A stretch of DNA of 18,213 nt from Lachnospiraceae bacterium UBA7729. GTDB lineage: Bacteria > Bacillota > Clostridia > Lachnospirales > Lachnospiraceae. A program made the position numbers and the translations under genes. The notes beneath the pieces are model-generated. The model was not told the origin of the DNA and ran no database searches. It saw nothing but the letters and a program-made list of their open reading frames with translations. Of this stretch, positions 12,609 to 18,213 are shown one piece after another. The stretch lies in contig DLFD01000048.1 of NCBI GenBank assembly GCA_002482005.1, positions 48,362-66,574 of the forward strand. The letters are read 5' to 3'. Position 1 is the first letter of the stretch, and each line of letters starts with the position of its first letter.

Positions 12609-14336
12609 TTATATGTTGTAAAATTGCATCCGTGAGAAAGTATTCGTAAGATCTTTGCTGTATGTCGCCGGCGCCGGGAAATATACGGTACCGACTGAAT
12701 TTCCTTCTACTTTATGGAAAGTTTCAGCCCAGAGCGGATTTTTTGTGCGTCCGGAGATGCGGCTCGAGAATGTCAGATCTCCGGCGTCACCATGGATCTT
12801 CCTGTAAGTCTCGACCAGGTCCGTGCACTCGTGAAGCCAGACGCCTCCCCTTGTCAGCGATCCCATGACCGAGTAGCCGCCGCCTTCCGTCATCTGCATC
12901 TTCAGGGCTTTCATGACGCCTGCCGCCAGAATAAAGCCCGGGATGTAGTCCAGCGGCACCCCGTTCAGATTGACAGGCTTTTCCCTTGAACCGTTCCGGA
13001 TGGAAAGGCCGGTGATATCCTCCGCGCATGGCGCCCAGCCCGGTCTCTGCTTCCAGACAGTATCCGAGAAGCAGACCATGGAAGCATAGACCACATCCGG
13101 ATTCATTCTATGGATATCTTCCTCTGACAGGCCGAAATGATCGAGAGCGCCGTTCTGGTAGGACGAGACGATCACATCCGCCTCAGAGATCAGCTCCTTC
13201 GCCCTCTTCAGCTGCTGCGGATCGTTGAAATCAAGGGAGATCGACTTCTTCCCTGCCCAGCCGTCCAGCTCCAGCATCGCCTGCTCCTGATTCATGTAGG
13301 TTCCCCTGCGGATCATGAGAACATCGGCGCCGTACTCCGCAAGAAGCCTCGTGCAGGCGGGTCCCGCTATGATGTGGGTAAGGTCAAGAACCTTGATGCC
13401 TGCCAGCGGAAGAGCTTTCTCTGATGCTGAACCTTTCACATGATCTTCCGGAGCGTCGGATGCAGATCCGCTTCCGCAAAGACCGGCTGAATCCGTATTC
13501 CCCAGTTCCGGAATCCGCCATCCTTCTGCGCTGCGGAAGTCCTTTGGGGTTCCTTCCCAGACCTTCTGAAACCGATAAAGCGGCATTGCATCGACAGCCT
13601 TGCCGACTTCCATCTGATCCCACTCGCTTCTGTCCCTGAGGACGCAGGCGCACGCTTCGCCGTCAAAGGCAGCCTCCTCCAGCTCCTCGCCATTCCACCT
13701 TGCGATCGCTTTCTGAGTCGTGATCCTGTCAAAGAACGTCGACCCGAAGACAAACTTATCCGGATCCTTGGCGATGCCCAGAACCTTCATCATCTTCGCT
13801 TTCTGTGTCTCATAGTAGACATGGGCAGAGAAGTAGCGGCCGTCCTTCGTGCGATATTTATAGAAAGATCCATTCAGGGCATTATCCACACGGATCGCCG
13901 ACTGATAGCGTGAGGTGATGAACTCCTTGTTCCCCTCATAGGCCATCATGTACAGCCGGATGACCTGAAGTCCCGCCGTCGCGATATCGCAGCAGACCGG
14001 CGTCAGCTGATCCGCAGGTCCGTCCTCCCCGGTCCTGAGTCTCCCGACCTCCCTCGCCAGACAGTGGTCCAGGGTCAGGATCGCCGCGGCAGGTCCGGTC
14101 TGGACAACCTTCTCCGGCTCGAACAGTCTCCTGACAGCCTTCTTCCTGAGAGATACCAGCACCGGCTTCAGCACTCCCGGAAAGGGGTCATGCTGCCAGC
14201 ATGCTTTCTCCAGCTGTTTCTTTCTGCGGTCATCCACGATAAAGACGACCGGGTCCTTCACTTCCACATCCAGTTTTTTCTTCAGATCCTCAAAGCAGAT
14301 CTGAGCTTCCAGAGCTTTCTGACGCATGACATCCAT
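12609..14336 (-). CDS. CaiB/BaiF (class III) CoA transferase family protein, two-lobed
   Basis: Starting at the ATG at 14336 (AGAGG eight bases upstream; a GTG at 14357 is less likely), the protein has 575 residues. Numbering here is from the GTG, 7 residues more. The canonical CoA-transferase segment starts at PLAGIKVLDLTHIIAGPACTR (about 317-337), then EYGADVLMIR, FNDPQQLKRAKELISEADVIVSSY and GVPLDYIPGFILAAG, where Asp470 aligns with the catalytic aspartate that carries CoA intermediates in class III enzymes. Residues 85-270 resemble a degenerate CoA-transferase half (NGSFYKYRTKDGRYFSAHVYYE). Such two-lobed proteins are known; the substrate acid is not predictable. A Ser/Gly-rich linker (about 285-315) separates the halves. 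It lies 54 bases after the HTH-ATPase gene and ends before the importer promoter. The tail appears slightly short. Confidence 0.85.
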   Translation of the reverse strand: MDVMRQKALEAQICFEDLKKKLDVEVKDPVVFIVDDRRKKQLEKACWQHDPFPGVLKPVLVSLRKKAVRRLFEPEKVVQTGPAAAILTLDHCLAREVGRLRTGEDGPADQLTPVCCDIATAGLQVIRLYMMAYEGNKEFITSRYQSAIRVDNALNGSFYKYRTKDGRYFSAHVYYETQKAKMMKVLGIAKDPDKFVFGSTFFDRITTQKAIARWNGEELEEAAFDGEACACVLRDRSEWDQMEVGKAVDAMPLYRFQKVWEGTPKDFRSAEGWRIPELGNTDSAGLCGSGSASDAPEDHVKGSASEKALPLAGIKVLDLTHIIAGPACTRLLAEYGADVLMIRRGTYMNQEQAMLELDGWAGKKSISLDFNDPQQLKRAKELISEADVIVSSYQNGALDHFGLSEEDIHRMNPDVVYASMVCFSDTVWKQRPGWAPCAEDITGLSIRNGSREKPVNLNGVPLDYIPGFILAAGVMKALKMQMTEGGGYSVMGSLTRGGVWLHECTDLVETYRKIHGDAGDLTFSSRISGRTKNPLWAETFHKVEGNSVGTVYFPAPATYSKDLTNTFSRMQFYNI

Positions 14337-14390
14337 GAAAAAATCCTCTCTTTCCACATTCTTATGAAGAATGATCCTGCGCAGTATCAG

Positions 14391-16400
14391 TTACCCGGCA
14401 TCATACCCATAGAAGATCTCCGCCTCTTTCCCCCGGAAGGCGATCCCTGCTTCCACAATATCGGACTCTCCGCCTTCCTTCAGCTCAAGACTGTACTTTC
14501 TATCCTGTATCTGATGATAGGCCGCTTCGGCCAGTACTCTGAGATCCTCTGACTTCTCTTTTGCTGCTTTCAGTTCAAAGACAAAAGCTGGCAGCCCCAC
14601 ATGAAGCGGCTTCAGCCGTATATCAAATCTTCCAAGGCCTGATTCGCGATTGGAACGGACTTCATACTCTGCGTTCAGGATCGCACATAGTCCGATCATC
14701 AGTCCCTGATAAAATGCTTCATCCCCACTATCAGAATAACTGATCGATTCAAGAAGATACTTCTGGATCTCTTTTCGGATCTCCGGCGGATTCTTATCAA
14801 AGACTGCATTCTGGATCCGGTATGCCGTGGATTCCCTGGTCTGAGGCTGAAGTCTTGCTATTATCTCCTTCTGATAGATATAGGAGATCTCACGATTGGG
14901 GATCTTTACGCTGCACTGATACCTTCCGCTCGGCTGTATCCGCAGATCCTCTGATCTCAGATATCCGGTCACAAGCAGAAAACTGAAGATACTGTACGGA
15001 TTTCTCTTCAGTTCCGGATAGATCACGCCTATATCCACCGGCGTAGGCACAGCCTCTCCCTGCATCAGCTGGATCAGGTCATCTTTTATCTCCGGCGCAG
15101 ACCGTGCTAGCAGTTCTCCGATGATGTCATTGCCTGCAGTATCTACCCAGAAAGGTCTCGGGAGACAATTTCCTGCTATATAGCTGAGGACCGACCAAGG
15201 ATTGAAGATACAGCTACTGCCGAAACGATAGCCATCATACCACCTGCATACCTCTTCCATCTTTTCCGGATACTGATAGTACCGGAGCATCTCCTGCACT
15301 TCGTCTTTCGTGAAACCGAAGTACTGGCTGAATGGATCATCCAGCACCGAAAACACCTGCAGATTATTCATCCCGCTGAAGATACTTTCCTTTGATACCC
15401 GAAGGATTCCGGCAAGGATACCGAACGCCAGGGAGGAGTTATCCTTGAAGGCACCGGCAAACAGATTCCTCATCAGCGTGACTGCATCTTCGTAATAGCC
15501 ATGAACATATCCCTGCTGAATCGGAGTGTCATACTCATCGATGATGATTACGGTTTTTTCACCGTAATGCTGTTCCAGCATCTGCGAGAGGACCTTCAGG
15601 GACTTCGCCAGCTCCTCCTCATCCGGTTTTCCCATGACGATATCGTCATAGAGCCTTTTCTGCAGGTCGTCGCACTTCGGACTGCCCTTCAGCTCTTCGT
15701 GTCTCGCAAATTCCATCTGAATGGTCAGTCTCAGAGAAGAATATGCTTTCTCCCATTCCGGATACTTCACATCCTTGAACGTCAGATAGATGACAGGATA
15801 TCTGCCTTGCATCTCCTGGTATTCGCTTCCGGCCGCCCAGATCTTCCTGTTCCTGAAATAAACAGAGGTGTCATAGTTTCTTTTTTCAAAGAAAACCCGG
15901 AACATGTCCATAGTAAGGGTTTTTCCGAACCTTCTTGGACGCGTGAAGAGGGAAACCTTCGGGCGCATGTCGATCAGGTCACGAATCATGAGAGTCTTGT
16001 CTACATAGTAGTACAGGCTGGAAGCCTCCATGAAATCCGATACCCCGATTGGAAGCGGAAGCCGCTTTTTCAGACCGGCATCGTATTTCATGTTTTTCTC
16101 TGCAGCTCCGCATCCTCCCTGCCCATGACTTCCGATATCTTCCGGGCTTCCCGGAAGGATATAGCGCTGTCTCCACACCTTCGAGAAGGGACCGCTATCG
16201 TTCCTGTCCGTTTCCGTTCTTCCTCTTCTGGCAGAAGCCATATCGCTGTATCTGACAGGTACTTCTGCATCTTCCGGTACCTTCCAGGAACGTCCTGTCC
16301 GGATCACACCAGGGATCTCGCCAAGACTGCAGAGCTGCTGGATCCTTCTTACGGTCAGTCCCCACTTTTCCGCCGCCTGTGAAGTTGTCAGGTATTTCAT
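14391..16400 (-). CDS. HTH domain fused to AAA-ATPase_like and PD-(D/E)XK nuclease domains
   Basis: This 669-residue protein has three parts. Residues 1-48 are an excisionase/MerR-like helix-turn-helix (LTTSQAAEKWGLTVRRIQQLC, then GRSWKVPEDAEVP). Residues 49-103 are a polar linker. From Met104 runs the AAA-ATPase_like domain: LPIGVSDF, YYYVDKTL, the Walker A-like TRPRRFGKTLT (153-163) and Walker B VIIIDEYD (284-291). Residues about 560-669 form a PD-(D/E)XK domain with RFDI (Asp593) and FELK (Glu609, Lys611). ATPase-nuclease proteins of this family are widespread in Clostridia and Bacteroidetes, usually without the HTH, and have no settled function; defence or mobile-element roles are suspected. 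The start is supported by GGGGTGATC upstream. Met104 (16091) could give a separate ATPase-nuclease product. The promoter region has TTCGCAT repeats the HTH might bind. Confidence 0.88.
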   Translation of the reverse strand: MKYLTTSQAAEKWGLTVRRIQQLCSLGEIPGVIRTGRSWKVPEDAEVPVRYSDMASARRGRTETDRNDSGPFSKVWRQRYILPGSPEDIGSHGQGGCGAAEKNMKYDAGLKKRLPLPIGVSDFMEASSLYYYVDKTLMIRDLIDMRPKVSLFTRPRRFGKTLTMDMFRVFFEKRNYDTSVYFRNRKIWAAGSEYQEMQGRYPVIYLTFKDVKYPEWEKAYSSLRLTIQMEFARHEELKGSPKCDDLQKRLYDDIVMGKPDEEELAKSLKVLSQMLEQHYGEKTVIIIDEYDTPIQQGYVHGYYEDAVTLMRNLFAGAFKDNSSLAFGILAGILRVSKESIFSGMNNLQVFSVLDDPFSQYFGFTKDEVQEMLRYYQYPEKMEEVCRWYDGYRFGSSCIFNPWSVLSYIAGNCLPRPFWVDTAGNDIIGELLARSAPEIKDDLIQLMQGEAVPTPVDIGVIYPELKRNPYSIFSFLLVTGYLRSEDLRIQPSGRYQCSVKIPNREISYIYQKEIIARLQPQTRESTAYRIQNAVFDKNPPEIRKEIQKYLLESISYSDSGDEAFYQGLMIGLCAILNAEYEVRSNRESGLGRFDIRLKPLHVGLPAFVFELKAAKEKSEDLRVLAEAAYHQIQDRKYSLELKEGGESDIVEAGIAFRGKEAEIFYGYDAG

Positions 16401-16444
16401 GAGATCACCCCTTCCCCTGGCCCTGTATCACATATCTTCTATAT

Positions 16445-16467
16445 GATCCGGAATACCATCCCGGATC
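16445..16467 (-). other. Inverted repeat in the leader of the HTH-ATPase gene
   Basis: GATCCGG (16445-16451) and CCGGATC (16461-16467) form a perfect 7-bp inverted repeat with a 9-base spacer. It lies just after the predicted transcription start and about 45 bases before the start codon. It could be an RNA hairpin or a second operator. Confidence 0.35.
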
Positions 16468-16477
16468 TGATGTCCAG

Positions 16478-16486
16478 ATTTTAACA
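16478..16486 (-). promoter_or_regulatory. Extended -10 promoter of the HTH-ATPase gene
   Basis: On the minus strand TGTTAAAAT is a TGn extended -10 with TAAAAT. The -35 region is poor and falls inside the TTCGCAT repeat array, which fits repression by a bound regulator. The implied leader is about 70 bases. Confidence 0.5.
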
Positions 16487-16490
16487 GAAT

Positions 16491-16531
16491 ATGCGAAATT
16501 TCGCTATTGTAATTTCGCATTAACTTCGCAT
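16491..16531. promoter_or_regulatory. TTCGCAT operator-like repeat array between divergent genes
   Basis: ATGCGAAATT (16491-16500) and AATTTCGCAT (16511-16520) are perfect 10-bp inverted repeats 10 bases apart. A third site, AACTTCGCAT (16522-16531), repeats the right arm with one change. Nested within is a perfect 12-bp palindrome, GCGAAATTTCGC (16493-16504). The array covers the -35 region of the HTH-ATPase promoter and lies about 90 bases upstream of the MATE promoter. The HTH domain encoded next to it is the obvious candidate binder; this is inferred. Confidence 0.6.
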
Positions 16532-16617
16532 CTGTTTTTCGTCAGTATCACAGCCTGATATCTTATCCGTATAAACAATCCTTCTTTTTTCAGCATCTTT
16601 ACGAAAAGGACTTGGTG

Positions 16618-16623
16618 TATAAT
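16618..16623 (+). promoter_or_regulatory. -10 box of the MATE exporter promoter
   Basis: A perfect TATAAT lies 25 bases before the MATE start codon. The -35 region (about 16594-16600) has no clear consensus, so an activator may be needed or the promoter is weak. The site excludes a TTG at 16612 as the start of translation. Confidence 0.5.
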
Positions 16624-16647
16624 ATCCCCATAGAAAGGATCTATTTC

Positions 16648-18048
16648 ATGAAGAATGACCAGTATCTGATCACGGACAGCCCAATGAGGGCTCTGTTCGT
16701 GTTCGCGCTGCCGATGATCATCGGCAATTTCTTCCAGCAGACTTATACTCTTGTGGACTCCATGGTAGTCGGCCGGTACGTGAGCGAGGATGCCCTTGCT
16801 GCCATCGGCGCCTGCTATGCCTTCACGAATGTCTTTATCTGGGTGGCAAGCGGCGGAGGAATCGGCGCTTCAGTCGTCGTGAGCCGGACTTTCGGCGCCA
16901 GGCAGTATAAGACGATGAAGCGGGCGATCGACACGGCGCTGATCTCATTTCTTGCGATCAGCTTTCTCCTCTGCGGAATCGGCTTTCTGATCGGCCGCCC
17001 GGTCATGGTCCTGCTGCGGACGCCGAAGGAAGTGCTCGGCCCGTCGTTGATCTACCTTAATATCTACTTTCTGGGACTGCCTTTTCTCTTTATGTATAAC
17101 GTGCTGTCGAGCATGTTCAACGCTATCGGGAGGTCCCGGATCCCCCTGTATTTCCTGATCTTCAGCTCCCTGCTCAACATCGGGCTCGATCTCTTCATGG
17201 TCGTGAAGCTTGACATGGGGATCGCAGGTGTCGCCTGGGCGACCCTGATTGCGCAGGGACTGAGCGCCGTGCTTTCCTTCACGGTGCTGCTGAAGATGAT
17301 CCGCCAGTACAGGGAGGACGATGAGGACCGGCCGGATCTTCCGGCCTCCGGCAAAGCGACAGGCATCCCGGCTTCCAGCCGTCAGGCCTGCATGCAGGTA
17401 TTCGACTGGAGGCTTGCCAGAGAGATGGCTTCCATCGCCCTTCCTTCCATCATCCAGCAGTCTACGGTCTCCATCGGAATGATGGTGGTACAGTCGGTCG
17501 TCAACTCCTTCGGCGCCCAGGCCCTGGCAGGCTACTCGGCAGGCATCCGCATTGAGAACTTCTGCTGCGTCCCCTGGGGCTCCTACAGTGCCGCCATCTC
17601 TTCCTTCACCGCCCAGAATATCGGTGCCAGGAAGACGGAGCGTATCCGCAGGGGCTACGCAGCGATCCTGAAGATGATCCTCTATACAAGCATCCTGATC
17701 TTTGTCATCCTGGAATTCTTCGCCGGCGGCATGCTGAATGCTTTCCTCGGAGACAATCTCTCGGCGACCGCCCTGAAAGTCGGTACCGACTACATCCGTT
17801 TCGATGGGATCTTCGTGGGACTGCTTGGCCTGAAGATGGCGACCGACGGAACTCTGCGCGGGATGGCGGACACAAGGGCATTCACGATTGCAAACTTCGT
17901 GAACCTTGGGATCCGGATCTTCGTCTCCTTCGTCTTTGCACCGATCTTCGGGATCCGGATGGTCTGGTTCGCCTCCCCGATGGGCTGGACGGCCAACTTC
18001 CTGATCTCCTACGTTCACCTAAGAAAAACAAAAGCATATCACAGGTAA
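16648..18048 (+). CDS. MATE family efflux transporter
   Basis: The 466-residue protein begins at the ATG at 16648, with AAAGGA eight bases upstream. It has the twelve-helix pattern of the MATE/MatE superfamily in two homologous halves, joined by a polar cytoplasmic loop (about residues 217-250, rich in Asp and Ser). The first half shows ALPMIIGNFFQQTYTLVDSM, GRYVSEDALAAIGACYA and GASVVVSRTFGARQ; the second shows ALPSIIQQSTVSIGMMVVQ and SFTAQNIGARK. Members exchange protons or sodium for cationic drugs or metabolites at the cytoplasmic membrane; the substrate cannot be read from the sequence. It is divergent from the HTH-ATPase gene, sharing a regulatory region with it, and is followed by hairpins including a terminator. 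Confidence 0.93.
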   Translation: MKNDQYLITDSPMRALFVFALPMIIGNFFQQTYTLVDSMVVGRYVSEDALAAIGACYAFTNVFIWVASGGGIGASVVVSRTFGARQYKTMKRAIDTALISFLAISFLLCGIGFLIGRPVMVLLRTPKEVLGPSLIYLNIYFLGLPFLFMYNVLSSMFNAIGRSRIPLYFLIFSSLLNIGLDLFMVVKLDMGIAGVAWATLIAQGLSAVLSFTVLLKMIRQYREDDEDRPDLPASGKATGIPASSRQACMQVFDWRLAREMASIALPSIIQQSTVSIGMMVVQSVVNSFGAQALAGYSAGIRIENFCCVPWGSYSAAISSFTAQNIGARKTERIRRGYAAILKMILYTSILIFVILEFFAGGMLNAFLGDNLSATALKVGTDYIRFDGIFVGLLGLKMATDGTLRGMADTRAFTIANFVNLGIRIFVSFVFAPIFGIRMVWFASPMGWTANFLISYVHLRKTKAYHR

Positions 18049-18052
18049 GTAT

Positions 18053-18088
18053 AAGGTCCCGGACATCTCAGGATATGTCCGGGACCTT
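18053..18088 (+). other. Perfect 14-bp stem-loop after the MATE gene
   Basis: AAGGTCCCGGACAT (18053-18066) and ATGTCCGGGACCTT (18075-18088) are exactly complementary around an 8-base loop, 4 bases after the MATE stop. It lacks a T-run on either strand. It probably protects the 3' end of the mRNA, with the next hairpin ending transcription, or acts as a weak bidirectional terminator. Confidence 0.6.
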
Positions 18089-18106
18089 CTCTATCCCATA
18101 GGATGC

Positions 18107-18132
18107 AAAAGGCCGCCGGCGGCGGGCTTTTT
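18107..18132 (+). terminator. Intrinsic terminator of the MATE gene
   Basis: AAAAGGCCGCC and GGCGGGCTTTT pair over 11 bases with one G-G mismatch and a tight 3-base loop; the stem runs into five T. This is a standard GC-rich intrinsic terminator 58 bases past the MATE stop. Bases 18133-18193 hold nothing else I can identify. Confidence 0.8.
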
Positions 18133-18193
18133 GTATCAGGGAGCGCCTGGCCGATATTCTGTTATGGTCCGAATATTAAAATACGGCAGCCAT

Positions 18194-18213
18194 GTCAACC
18201 AACTCGGCATCAC
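18194..18213. repeat. Right terminal inverted repeat, 20 bp
   Basis: GTCAACCAACTCGGCATCAC is the exact reverse complement of bases 1-20. The flanking inner bases differ from those at the left end, so the symmetry is limited to 20 bp. See the left copy for possible origins. Confidence 0.85.

Noticed and set aside
12609..14336. Apparent loss of catalytic aspartate in the CoA transferase (RPGWAP where RPGYDP is common)
   Set aside because: The catalytic aspartate of class III enzymes lies later, in the GVPLDY segment (Asp470), and is present.
16612..16647. TTG at 16612 as start of the MATE protein
   Set aside because: It overlaps the TATAAT -10 box, has no ribosome binding site, and the family sequence begins at the ATG at 16648.
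1..18213. Window as a closed circular plasmid
   Set aside because: The ends are inverted, not direct, repeats, and no replication or partition gene is present.

Overview
The window (18,213 bp) looks chromosomal and comes from a moderately GC-rich Gram-positive anaerobe, most likely a Lachnospiraceae-like member of the Clostridia. This rests on strong AGGAGG-type ribosome binding sites, tight co-directional gene strings, a GlnQ/GluABCD-type amino acid importer, an AAA-ATPase_like/PD-(D/E)XK protein, an XRE-Uma2 fusion and a MATE exporter. The taxon is an inference; no rRNA or marker gene is present. The first and last 20 bases are perfect inverted copies of each other, so the window is either bounded by a real inverted repeat or carries a technical sequence at both ends.

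Layout. A small plus-strand DUF1294 membrane protein lies at the left edge. Next, on the minus strand, is an XRE-Uma2 fusion gene with its own promoter and a palindrome over the -35 box. From about 16.4 kb down to 1.6 kb nearly everything reads leftward: an HTH/AAA-ATPase/nuclease fusion protein, a CaiB/BaiF-type CoA transferase, a four-gene amino acid ABC importer (ATPase, binding protein, two permeases), a cytidylate-kinase-like protein, a circularly permuted ATP-grasp enzyme, an alpha-E protein, a transglutaminase-like protein, two aspartoacylase/succinylglutamate-desuccinylase-like proteins and an AlsS-like acetolactate synthase. A plus-strand MATE exporter with a terminator closes the right edge.

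The most interesting part is 3.3-8.9 kb. The ATP-grasp, alpha-E and transglutaminase trio overlaps at the gene junctions and is a known but functionally unresolved amidoligase module. Here it is followed by a pair of M14-like amidohydrolases. One keeps all zinc ligands. The other has lost both zinc histidines but keeps the substrate arginine and catalytic glutamate. No promoter is visible between the upstream importer and this module, only six 19-bp tandem repeats, so import of an amino acid, ATP-dependent amide bond formation and amide hydrolysis may be one pathway.

The importer operon has an unusual leader: a strong promoter, an AT-rich dyad, a 38-codon ORF with an aromatic codon cluster (NYYWNF), and an intrinsic terminator upstream of the first gene. 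This is the architecture of amino-acid-responsive attenuation. Other regulatory structure includes a TTCGCAT operator-like array between the HTH-ATPase and MATE genes, and a REP/MITE-like inverted-repeat element inserted between the transglutaminase and the first aspartoacylase-like gene.
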